From positions 645,085 to 709,084 of the forward strand of contig NZ_FNBA01000001.1 of NCBI RefSeq assembly GCF_900102055.1: a DNA stretch of 64,000 nt, read 5' to 3'. The stretch's first letter is position 1, and each line of letters opens with the position of its first letter. This stretch comes from Ulvibacter litoralis (lineage in GTDB: Bacteria; Bacteroidota; Bacteroidia; Flavobacteriales; Flavobacteriaceae). The notes beneath the pieces are model-generated. The model was given only the letters and a program-made list of their open reading frames with translations, had not been told where the DNA came from and did no database searches. Position numbers and translations under genes: made by a program. Positions 11,060-19,323 of the stretch are shown here, one piece after another.

Positions 11060-12175
11060 TTAAAGTTTATTTAAAATTGCAGCAGCTTCTTCTAAAGTTT
11101 CATTTGTCTTTGCAAAACAAACTCTAATTTGTTTGAAATCTTCTTTATTGGCATTGAACACAGAGGTTGGAATGGTTGCTACTTTGAGTGTTTTGGTAAG
11201 TCTTTCAGCAAAAGCAATGTCTCCTTCCGAGGAGATAGCTGAGAAATCTAATAATTGGAAATAGGTACCTTGAGAGGGAAGTATGCTAAAGCGTGATTTT
11301 TTCAGTAAGTCTAAGAAAAAATCTCTTTTCTCTTGATAGAACCTTGAGAGTCCAAGGTAATTTTCAGGATTTTGCAAATAGGTTGCCAATGCCTTTTGAA
11401 CAGGATGATTTACACTGAACACATTAAACTGATGTACATTTTGAAAAGCCTTCATTAAAGGTTCTGGTGCGACACAATAGCCAACTTTCCAGCCTGTATT
11501 GTGGAATGTTTTTCCAAAAGAGGCTGTTATAAAGGTTTTGGAAGCTAACTTCGGAAACATTGCTGCACTTTGATGCTGTGCGCCGTCAAATATAATGTGT
11601 TCGTACACTTCATCACTAATTACGAGAAGATTGTGTTTATCAACCAAATTTTCCAACTGAAGCATATCACTTTCAGAAAAAAGCATTCCGCTAGGATTAT
11701 GTGGTGAATTGATAATTATCATCTTAGTAGAAAGAGTTATTCTTTCAGCAACTTCATCCCAATTTGGCGCATAATTAGGTGCTTGTAATTGAATAGGAAC
11801 TGCTACACCACCAAATAATTCTATCGTCGGTTGGTAACAATCGTAGGCTGGTGTAAATAAAATGACTTCATCACCTTTTTTGATAGTCGCTGCTATGGCA
11901 GTGAAAATAGCCTGTGTAGCACCAGCTGTAACAGTAATTTCAGTATTTGGATTGTATCTCTTAGAAGCTGTCCTTTCAATTTTAGACGCAATTGCCTCTC
12001 GAAGTCCCATATCACCAGCCATTGGAGCATATTGATTATACCCTTCATTCATCGCTTTTGTTACAAGATCGACCAGAACAGGATCACTTTTGAAGTTAGG
12101 GAAGCCCTGCGAAAGATTTATCGCTTTGTACTCTAAAGCCATTTGACTCATTACTGTAAAAATACTTGTTTCCAT
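11060..12175 (-). CDS. Methionine/kynurenine-type PLP aminotransferase
   Basis: 371 residues of the fold-type I aminotransferase family (class I/II), subgroup of YbdL and kynurenine-oxoglutarate/glutamine transaminases. Visible features: LSQGFPNF near residue 21, NSPHNPSG at 156-163, SDEVYEH at 187-193, and the PLP Lys222 in TASFGKTFHNTGWK. These enzymes transaminate methionine, glutamine or aromatic amino acids; substrate cannot be fixed from sequence. ATG at 12175 is the only reasonable start; the protein begins a few residues shorter than many relatives. On the same strand, beyond katG and the ankyrin gene, is an omega-amidase, the usual partner for glutamine-dependent transaminases in methionine salvage. 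Divergent from the sensor kinase gene. Confidence 0.9.
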   Translation of the reverse strand: METSIFTVMSQMALEYKAINLSQGFPNFKSDPVLVDLVTKAMNEGYNQYAPMAGDMGLREAIASKIERTASKRYNPNTEITVTAGATQAIFTAIAATIKKGDEVILFTPAYDCYQPTIELFGGVAVPIQLQAPNYAPNWDEVAERITLSTKMIIINSPHNPSGMLFSESDMLQLENLVDKHNLLVISDEVYEHIIFDGAQHQSAAMFPKLASKTFITASFGKTFHNTGWKVGYCVAPEPLMKAFQNVHQFNVFSVNHPVQKALATYLQNPENYLGLSRFYQEKRDFFLDLLKKSRFSILPSQGTYFQLLDFSAISSEGDIAFAERLTKTLKVATIPTSVFNANKEDFKQIRVCFAKTNETLEEAAAILNKL

Positions 12176-12304
12176 TTGTTTTTTATTTGTAAGTGTTCGC
12201 TTACTAAATTACCAATAGTATATCGTTGAAGTTCTTAAAATATCGATTTATAACCTATATATAAGAAAATGTGTATATTAGCTCAACCAAATTTTCCAAA
12301 TCCA

Positions 12305-14566
12305 ATGAAGAAATTTACAACTCTTTTATTGATATATTTTGTTTGTTTTACACTTTCAGCTCAAAAATCTTTATCTACTGAAGAACTATTAAGTAGTAGC
12401 GAAGAGGAAATCTCTGAGTATTTTTCAAAATTAGCAGACTCATCGAACAACTTTTATTCAAAAGGAAATTACAAACAATCTCTCGAAGTTAACATTGATT
12501 TTTTAATTAAAGCCTTTGCTTCAGAAAACCCATACTACATCCATCAAGGATACCGTTTATTGGGGCATAATTACGAAGCAATTAATGATACCATTCTTGC
12601 AAAAGAGAGTTTTGAAAAATCAAAAAAATTCGCTAAACTTTCAGAAAACAATCAAGCGACTGCACAATCGTATATGGATTTGGCGGGAATATTTACCACA
12701 AATAACAATCCCGACAAAGCCTTTGCCTATCACGATAAATCTATCGAGCTTTTTGAAAAATTAAAAGATTACGAAGGTCTTACGAAAGCACATTATAACA
12801 CCATACTAACCGCCATGAAAGTGGACGATAGTAAAAAAGCATACTTACATATTTTAAAGGCACGAAGGCTTAATAATTTTGAAAAAGACAGTGTTATAAG
12901 TGTTGGCTTAGACTACTATTCTGGATTGTACTATGCAAAAAAGCATAAGTACGACATGGCTGAGAAATACCTCTTAAAAACCATCAAAGGTGCTGAAAAA
13001 GCAAAACTTACCGTTCAACTAGAACGGGCGTATGACGCTTACAGTCAAAACCTTGCAAAACAAGGTAAAAATGAAGAGGCAGCGGTTGCCGAAACCCTGT
13101 TTGAAATGTACAAACATCTTAATGAAGAAAATATAAAATCGTTAGAGACAGAAGCATTGTCAGCAAAATTTCAAGTTTCTGAATACCGAAAAGATGTTGA
13201 AGCTGCCGAGTTACAAAATCAATTACAAGCCGAAATAGTAAAAAGTAAAAGTAATTTAAATACAATATTAATTGTTGTTACTAGTTGCTTTTTAGTAATG
13301 TTTATCGCACTGTTTTTTGCGTATCGAAACAGGAAAAAGTTGGTAAAAGAATTAAAAGTAAAGAACAAAGAGTATTTGGCGGCTAAAGAACATTCTGAAA
13401 TGCTATCTAAAACCAAAAGCACCTTCTTTTCTACCGTAAGTCATGAGTTACGTACTCCTTTATATGGTGTAATTGGATTAAGTACTATATTACTAGAGGA
13501 CAAGACACTTAAAAAACACGAAGAAGATCTAAAGTCCTTAAAGTTTTCTGCCGATTATTTACTTGCCCTTATCAATGATGTGCTTCAAATCAATAAGATT
13601 GATTCCAAAACAATTGAAGACGAACAAACCTCTTTTAGCATTCGAGATTTATTCAAAAAAATTACGGCTTCTTTTGAATATATGCGACTTCAAAACAAGA
13701 ACAGAATACACATTCATATTTCAGAAACCATTCCGAAGCACGTTCGAGGAAACTCCGTTCGATTGTCTCAAATATTAATGAATCTTATAGGAAACGCGTG
13801 TAAATTTACGGAAGACGGTGATATTTATTTAATTGCTGAAACGGGATCGGAAACTGAAGGTAAAACAACGATTAAATTTTATATAAAAGACACTGGAATT
13901 GGGATTCCGAAGGAAAAGCAGGAAACTATTTTTGAAGAGTTTTCGCAAGCTAATTCTATTAACTACCACTATCAAGGTACGGGTCTTGGACTTCCAATTG
14001 TGAAGAAACTACTTGCTTTGTCTGATTCTGAAATTCACTTAGAAAGTGAATCAGGAAAAGGCTCTTTGTTCTCGTTTGAACTTACATTTGATATTGCTGA
14101 AAATATTGTAGAGAAGAAGGAAGTTTCTATCTTAGATACAAGCAGATTGGACGGAAAAAGCATCTTAATCGTTGAAGACAACCGTATTAATCAGACAGTA
14201 ACTAAAAAGATTCTTGAGAATAATAACGCTCTTTGTTCTATTGCGAATAATGGGGAAGAAGCTATTTCTAAGGTTAAAAATAACGCCTACGACCTTGTAT
14301 TGATGGATATTAATATGCCACTTAAAAATGGTATGGAAGCCACGCAAGAAATTAGAACCTTTAACAAAACAATTCCTATTGTAGCTTTAACGGCAGTTGA
14401 AGTTGAAGAAATGCGTTTCAAAATTTTCGATTCAGGAATGAACGACATCATTGTTAAACCTTACGATATTAACAAGTTTATTCAAACCATTCTTAAAAAC
14501 ATCGTTACTGAAAAGCAAGAAGTTTCAAAAACAAAAGATATCAATACGCGCTTAAGAGCTGTTTAA
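12305..14566 (+). CDS. Hybrid sensor histidine kinase with periplasmic TPR domain and receiver
   Basis: 753 residues from the ATG at 12305, chosen because MKKFTTLLLIYFVCFTLSAQ is a clear signal peptide; an upstream ATG at 12269 would add 12 residues in front of it. Then: TPR-like helical sensor domain (about 20-285), transmembrane helix at about 320-340, HisKA with the phosphorylated His380 (STVSHELRTPLYG), HATPase_c with N box around Asn497 and G boxes DTGIGIP and GTGLGLP, and a C-terminal receiver with Asp668 (DLVLMDINMP). There is no output domain and no response regulator beside it, so the phosphorelay partner must be encoded elsewhere. The stop codon abuts the convergent sdhB gene with no spacer and no terminator between them. 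Ligand unknown. Confidence 0.9.
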   Translation: MKKFTTLLLIYFVCFTLSAQKSLSTEELLSSSEEEISEYFSKLADSSNNFYSKGNYKQSLEVNIDFLIKAFASENPYYIHQGYRLLGHNYEAINDTILAKESFEKSKKFAKLSENNQATAQSYMDLAGIFTTNNNPDKAFAYHDKSIELFEKLKDYEGLTKAHYNTILTAMKVDDSKKAYLHILKARRLNNFEKDSVISVGLDYYSGLYYAKKHKYDMAEKYLLKTIKGAEKAKLTVQLERAYDAYSQNLAKQGKNEEAAVAETLFEMYKHLNEENIKSLETEALSAKFQVSEYRKDVEAAELQNQLQAEIVKSKSNLNTILIVVTSCFLVMFIALFFAYRNRKKLVKELKVKNKEYLAAKEHSEMLSKTKSTFFSTVSHELRTPLYGVIGLSTILLEDKTLKKHEEDLKSLKFSADYLLALINDVLQINKIDSKTIEDEQTSFSIRDLFKKITASFEYMRLQNKNRIHIHISETIPKHVRGNSVRLSQILMNLIGNACKFTEDGDIYLIAETGSETEGKTTIKFYIKDTGIGIPKEKQETIFEEFSQANSINYHYQGTGLGLPIVKKLLALSDSEIHLESESGKGSLFSFELTFDIAENIVEKKEVSILDTSRLDGKSILIVEDNRINQTVTKKILENNNALCSIANNGEEAISKVKNNAYDLVLMDINMPLKNGMEATQEIRTFNKTIPIVALTAVEVEEMRFKIFDSGMNDIIVKPYDINKFIQTILKNIVTEKQEVSKTKDINTRLRAV

Positions 14567-15307
14567 TTACAAACTAGCTTTTAAATATTCACGGTTCATA
14601 CGAGCGATATTCTCTAATGAAATTCCTTTAGGACATTCAATTTCGCAAGCACCTGTATTGGTACAGTTTCCGAAACCTTCATTATCCATTTGCTCTACCA
14701 TATTTAAAACACGCTGTGTCGCTTCTACTTGTCCTTGAGGCAGTAATGCATATTGAGATACTTTAGCTCCAACAAACAACATAGCAGAGGCATTTTTACA
14801 AGCGGCTACACAAGCACCACAACCAATACAAGTAGCTGCATCCATCGCTTCATCTGCAGCTTGCTTAGCGATAGGAAGTGAATTTGCATCTTGTGTATTT
14901 CCAGATGTATTTACAGAGATAAATCCACCTGCTTGTTGAATACGATCGAAAGAAGTTCTATCTACTACTAAATCTTTAATTACTGGAAATGCCTTAGCTC
15001 TAAACGGCTCTATGGTAATAGTATCACCATCTTTAAACATTCGCATGTGAAGCTGACATGTTGTTACTCCACGATCTGGGCCATGTGGTTCTCCATTAAT
15101 TTGCATAGAACACATTCCGCAAATTCCTTCACGACAGTCGTGATCAAATGCAACAGGCTCTTCACCAGAATTAACAAGTTGTTCATTTAGAACATCCATC
15201 ATTTCTAAAAAAGACATATGTTCTGAAATTTCAGAAACCTTATATGAGACCATTTTACCTTTAGACGTTCCGTCTTTTTGTCTCCAAATTTTAAGCGTTA
15301 AATTCAT
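14567..15307 (-). CDS. sdhB: Succinate dehydrogenase/fumarate reductase iron-sulfur subunit
   Basis: 246 residues. The [2Fe-2S] cluster is bound by Cys58, Cys63, Cys66 and Cys84; the [4Fe-4S] and [3Fe-4S] clusters use Cys160/163/166/170 ([11 protein letters not shown]) and Cys215/221/225 ([14 protein letters not shown]). This subunit passes electrons from the FAD of SdhA to the membrane quinone site of SdhC. It is the last gene of the sdhCAB operon, 10 bp after sdhA, and its stop abuts the opposing histidine kinase gene. The cofactor assembly it needs could be provided by the SUF operon at 33-40 kb. Confidence 0.97.
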   Translation of the reverse strand: MNLTLKIWRQKDGTSKGKMVSYKVSEISEHMSFLEMMDVLNEQLVNSGEEPVAFDHDCREGICGMCSMQINGEPHGPDRGVTTCQLHMRMFKDGDTITIEPFRAKAFPVIKDLVVDRTSFDRIQQAGGFISVNTSGNTQDANSLPIAKQAADEAMDAATCIGCGACVAACKNASAMLFVGAKVSQYALLPQGQVEATQRVLNMVEQMDNEGFGNCTNTGACEIECPKGISLENIARMNREYLKASL

Positions 15308-15317
15308 AATGTCTTTT

Positions 15318-17333
15318 TTATTTATATGAACGTTGTTTTAACTCAATATCTTTAAATTCTAACTCTTCTTTATGCAGTACAGCATCTCCTGGTTCTCCTT
15401 TGTATTCCCAAGCAGAAACATACGCATACTCTTGATCGTTACGTTTTGCCTCCCCTTTTTGCTCTCCATCTAACTCTACAGACTCTTCTCTAAAGTGACC
15501 TCCACAAGATTCTTCTCTGTTTAATGCATCTTTAGCGAACAACTCTCCTAATTCTAAGAAATCTGCTACACGACCTGCTTTTTCTAATTCAGGATTCATT
15601 TCGTTAGCATTTCCAGGGACTTTTACGTTTTTCCAGAAATCTTCACGAAGGGCTTTTATTTCAGACATCGCCTCGGTAAGACCTTTTCTATTTCTAGCCA
15701 TTCCTACTTTGTCCCACATAATTTTTCCTAATTTTTTGTGGTAGTAATCTACAGAATGTTGCCCTTTATTATTGATAAAGAAATCTATTTTGTCTTTTAC
15801 TTCTTTTTCAGCAGCTATAAACTCAGGAGTCTCTGTTGAGATTTTTCCTGTTCTAATTTCATGTGCTAAATAATCACCAATTGTATAAGGCAATACGAAG
15901 TAACCATCGGCAAGTCCTTGCATTAAAGCAGAAGCTCCTAATCTATTTGCTCCGTGATCTGAGAAATTAGCTTCACCAATACAATACAATCCAGGAACTG
16001 TAGTCATTAAATTATAATCTACCCAAACACCACCCATAGTGTAGTGAGTTGCAGGATAAATCATCATAGGTGTTTTGTATGGATCTTGATCGACAATCTT
16101 CTCATACATTTGGAATAAGTTACCGTATTTTGCTTTTACAATTGCAGCTCCTAATTCCGTTATTTTTTCTTGTGAAGCATTATGTATATGGTGCAATTTT
16201 GCTTGCTCTTCTCCATAACGTTGTATTGCAGATTTAAAATCTAAATAAACAGCTTCACCTGTTTTGTTAACTCCATACCCAGCATCACATCTTTCTTTAG
16301 CAGCCCTAGACGCTACATCTCTTGGCACTAAGTTTCCGAAGGCAGGATAACGACGCTCTAAGTAGTAATCTCTATCTTCTTCTGAAATCTCTGTTGGCTT
16401 TAACTTACCTTCACGAATGGCAAGAACATCCTCCATTTTTTTAGGCACCCAAATTCGACCATCATTCCGAAGTGATTCAGACATTAAGGTTAATTTAGAT
16501 TGGTAATCACCAGAACGTGGAATACACGTTGGGTGAATTTGTGTATAGCAAGGGTTTGCAAAAAAGGCTCCCTTTTTGTGTATTTTCCAAGCAGCGGTTG
16601 CATTAGAACCCATTGCATTGGTTGATAAATAATATACATTACCATAACCACCAGACGCAATCACGACTGCGTGCGCTGAATGGCGTTCAATTTCACCTGT
16701 GATAAGGTTTCTAGCTATAATTCCGCGAGCTTTTCCGTCGACTTTTACAACATCTAGCATTTCGTGACGGTTAAACATCTCGATTTTACCACGTGCTATT
16801 TGGCGATTCATTGCTGAATATGCTCCTAATAGTAATTGTTGTCCTGTTTGACCTTTGGCATAAAAGGTTCTAGAAACTAACACACCTCCAAAAGACCTGT
16901 TGTCTAATAACCCACCATAATCACGTGCAAAAGGAACTCCCTGCGCAACGCATTGGTCAATAATATTTGCTGAAACTTCAGCCAGACGATACACGTTCGA
17001 TTCTCTAGAACGGTAATCTCCTCCTTTTACTGTATCATAAAAAAGACGGTACGTTGAATCTCCATCCCCTTGGTAATTTTTTGCTGCGTTAATTCCTCCT
17101 TGTGCTGCAATAGAGTGTGCACGTCTTGGTGAATCTTGATAGCAATATGCTTTTACGTTATATCCAAGTTCTGCAAGTGTTGCTGCAGCACTTCCTCCTG
17201 CCAAACCGGTTCCAACAACGATTACATCAATGTTACGTTTATTGGCTGGGTTAACAAGATTAATTTGATTTTTATAATTTGTCCACTTATCGGCTAAGGG
17301 TCCTTCTGGAGTTTTAGAATCTAATATCGACAT
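15318..17333 (-). CDS. sdhA: Succinate dehydrogenase flavoprotein subunit
   Basis: 671 residues, the long form seen with type-B succinate:menaquinone oxidoreductases. N-terminal FAD-binding motif [19 protein letters not shown] at about 41-59; the His of [12 protein letters not shown] is the expected site of covalent FAD attachment; downstream is the substrate-site region with [20 protein letters not shown] and the [17 protein letters not shown] motif. It oxidises succinate to fumarate in the TCA cycle on the cytosolic face of the inner membrane. Middle gene of the sdhCAB operon (11 bp after sdhC, 10 bp before sdhB). Confidence 0.98.
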   Translation of the reverse strand: MSILDSKTPEGPLADKWTNYKNQINLVNPANKRNIDVIVVGTGLAGGSAAATLAELGYNVKAYCYQDSPRRAHSIAAQGGINAAKNYQGDGDSTYRLFYDTVKGGDYRSRESNVYRLAEVSANIIDQCVAQGVPFARDYGGLLDNRSFGGVLVSRTFYAKGQTGQQLLLGAYSAMNRQIARGKIEMFNRHEMLDVVKVDGKARGIIARNLITGEIERHSAHAVVIASGGYGNVYYLSTNAMGSNATAAWKIHKKGAFFANPCYTQIHPTCIPRSGDYQSKLTLMSESLRNDGRIWVPKKMEDVLAIREGKLKPTEISEEDRDYYLERRYPAFGNLVPRDVASRAAKERCDAGYGVNKTGEAVYLDFKSAIQRYGEEQAKLHHIHNASQEKITELGAAIVKAKYGNLFQMYEKIVDQDPYKTPMMIYPATHYTMGGVWVDYNLMTTVPGLYCIGEANFSDHGANRLGASALMQGLADGYFVLPYTIGDYLAHEIRTGKISTETPEFIAAEKEVKDKIDFFINNKGQHSVDYYHKKLGKIMWDKVGMARNRKGLTEAMSEIKALREDFWKNVKVPGNANEMNPELEKAGRVADFLELGELFAKDALNREESCGGHFREESVELDGEQKGEAKRNDQEYAYVSAWEYKGEPGDAVLHKEELEFKDIELKQRSYK

Positions 17334-17344
17334 AGCTACTGCTT

Positions 17345-18010
17345 TTAGTGGGATAATTGGTTAAAGTGATGATACAATGCAATAAAAATAAATCCTAATG
17401 GAATTGCAATTGCATAAAATTTAGTGAATCCTTTCAATGCTCTTGAATACATATTATTGAATCCAATACTTTGAAGCGAAGAAGAAAATCCGTGCCATAA
17501 GTGAAATGCCAATAAAACAAAAGCAATGACGTAAATCCCAACTCGTATAGGACTCTCAAACTTATGAACCACTTCTGGAAAATATCGTGTTGCATCCTCA
17601 GGATTAGACTCTATATATTTATAAACAATTTCTGGAACCCAAAAATCGTAGAAGTGTAAACCTAAAAAAGCAAGTATTACTAAACCAGAAATAATCATAT
17701 TTCTAGAAGCCCAACTTGAATTTGCGCTTCCTTTGTAAGAAACGTAATTAACTGCACGAGCATTTCTGTTTCTAAGTTCTAGTACAAAGCCCATCACAAA
17801 GTGAAAAATCACTCCGAAAATCAATACTGGTTGCAAGAGTCCTTGAACCAAACCATTGGTTCCCATAAAATGAGACCAACTGTTAAAGGTATCTGGTGCA
17901 ATGACCGAAGTAAGATTTATGACAAAGTGTTGGCCTAGAAAAAATACAAGAAATAAGCCCGAAAGTGCCATCGCAACTTTCCTAGCGATTGAGGAGGTAA
18001 GTATTCCCAT
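17345..18010 (-). CDS. sdhC: Succinate dehydrogenase cytochrome b subunit (type B)
   Basis: 221 residues with five predicted transmembrane helices and several conserved His ([30 protein letters not shown]), as expected for the single-chain, di-heme b membrane anchor of type-B succinate dehydrogenases. It anchors SdhAB and passes electrons to menaquinone. It is the first gene of the operon and has a well-formed promoter (TTG-N20-TATTTTTG) about 30 bp upstream. No separate sdhD is present, which fits type B. Confidence 0.95.
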   Translation of the reverse strand: MGILTSSIARKVAMALSGLFLVFFLGQHFVINLTSVIAPDTFNSWSHFMGTNGLVQGLLQPVLIFGVIFHFVMGFVLELRNRNARAVNYVSYKGSANSSWASRNMIISGLVILAFLGLHFYDFWVPEIVYKYIESNPEDATRYFPEVVHKFESPIRVGIYVIAFVLLAFHLWHGFSSSLQSIGFNNMYSRALKGFTKFYAIAIPLGFIFIALYHHFNQLSH

Positions 18011-18039
18011 TATGGTTTTCTTTCAAAAATTAAGATTCA

Positions 18040-18070
18040 CAAAAATACGCTTCAAATAAACGTTTGCCAA
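18040..18070 (-). promoter_or_regulatory. Promoter of sdhCAB
   Basis: On the minus strand, TTG (complement of 18068-18070), 20-bp spacer, TATTTTTG (complement of 18040-18047). This matches the Bacteroidota -33/-7 consensus. The expected transcription start is about 7 nt further, leaving a leader of roughly 25 nt before the sdhC ATG. Confidence 0.55.
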
Positions 18071-18136
18071 AAAATAATCTTCTTATCTCCTTATTTAGAA
18101 TAATAATAAGTTAATAGAAAATTTTCAGCATAAAAC

Positions 18137-18171
18137 AAAAAAGCCACCCCAATGTTGGGATGGCTTTTTTT
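18137..18171 (-). terminator. Terminator of the T9SS propeller gene
   Basis: AAAAAAGCCACCCCAA / TTGGGATGGCTTTTTT hairpin with one mismatch and a 2-nt loop, just downstream of the 18191 stop on the minus strand and followed by T residues in that direction. It separates this gene from sdhC. Confidence 0.75.
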
Positions 18172-18190
18172 ATAGCGTGACTAAAATGTC

Positions 18191-19288
18191 TTATTTTACG
18201 ATAAGTTTTTTAGTAGCTGTTGCATTGTTTTGAGTTACTTGAACCATATATACACCTTCTTGTAAAGATGAGATATTTAATTCAGTTCCTTCAAGAGTTG
18301 TAGAAATTACAGTTTTTCCTAATACATCAAAAACAGTTACTTGCTTAGCTCCTTGAGTTTCAGTTTCGATAGAAACAACTCCTCTTGAAGCAGGGTTTGG
18401 ATATAAAGAGAAATTAGATAAGCTATTGTCATTAACACCAGCTGTATTCTCTAGCAATTCTACTGCAAAGATAATATCAGAAGGAGTTCCTTGATCTAAA
18501 CCAACTAAAGCAATTACACCTGGAGAAACCTCATCAGAGATAATTAATCCACCTGCAATACCTGTAGCTCCCGCTGGCATGTCATTAGCAAAATCATACT
18601 CTACACCTGTTGGAATACCTGTAGCTGGGTCAAGTTGTGTAATTAAATCTTGACTAACTCCTTGGTTGTGAATCCATAAAAATGGACCTCCTGGAGATAC
18701 ATTATCAATTGCACCACCATATACAGCTGTACCATGAGTAGCAGCAGGAATAAGAGATAACTCATTTCCAGACATGTCTACAGAAGCAATATCGTTTCCG
18801 AAGTTACCAATCCAGAATCCACCAGCACCACCGTCTAATGTTTCATCATAAGTTACCATTCTAGCAGTTGCAGCAGAAGTAATGTTAATAATTGCATCGA
18901 TACTTCTAGTTCCTGGATCTACTTGATAAATTTGAGTTCCAGCTGTACCAATGTAAATACTAGTTCCATCTGTAGTCATTGAACGAGTTCCTGTAATTCC
19001 AGGAATAGTAAATGTCTCAACAAATGCTCCTGTTACATCCAACACATGAATAAGGTCTGAAGCCCATGCAGAAACCCAATACTGTCCATCCATGAACATG
19101 ATACCAGCATTACCGTTTGCTCCAATAGTTCCATTCGCTCCGATATCAATTGTATACAACAAATCGAATAAAGCGTTTTGAGAATTACTTGATTCTCCGG
19201 CTGTTGGACTAGCCTCTCTTAATTGTGCATTAGCAGAAATTGTCCCCACTAACAACGCCAAAATAAATAATTGTAGTTTTTTCATCAT
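18191..19288 (-). CDS. Secreted beta-propeller-like protein with T9SS type A sorting domain
   Basis: 365 residues. Signal peptide MMKKLQLFILALLVGTISANAQ (the second Met could equally be the start). Residues about 45-270 contain repeated short strands with Asp/Gly turns (DGQYWVSAWASDLIHVLD, DGTSIYIGTAGTQIYQVD), suggestive of a beta-propeller. The C-terminal about 75 residues (LSNFSLYPNPASRGVVSIE to the end ATKKLIVK) are a type A T9SS sorting domain, so the protein is predicted to be exported through T9SS and attached to or released from the surface. The start is 35 bp after the stop of the VPS10/BNR gene, suggesting co-transcription. Substrate or ligand unknown. Confidence 0.88.
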   Translation of the reverse strand: MMKKLQLFILALLVGTISANAQLREASPTAGESSNSQNALFDLLYTIDIGANGTIGANGNAGIMFMDGQYWVSAWASDLIHVLDVTGAFVETFTIPGITGTRSMTTDGTSIYIGTAGTQIYQVDPGTRSIDAIINITSAATARMVTYDETLDGGAGGFWIGNFGNDIASVDMSGNELSLIPAATHGTAVYGGAIDNVSPGGPFLWIHNQGVSQDLITQLDPATGIPTGVEYDFANDMPAGATGIAGGLIISDEVSPGVIALVGLDQGTPSDIIFAVELLENTAGVNDNSLSNFSLYPNPASRGVVSIETETQGAKQVTVFDVLGKTVISTTLEGTELNISSLQEGVYMVQVTQNNATATKKLIVK

Positions 19289-19323
19289 AATTAGTTTTTA
19301 GTTTAAGTCCTAAAGATAAGAAA

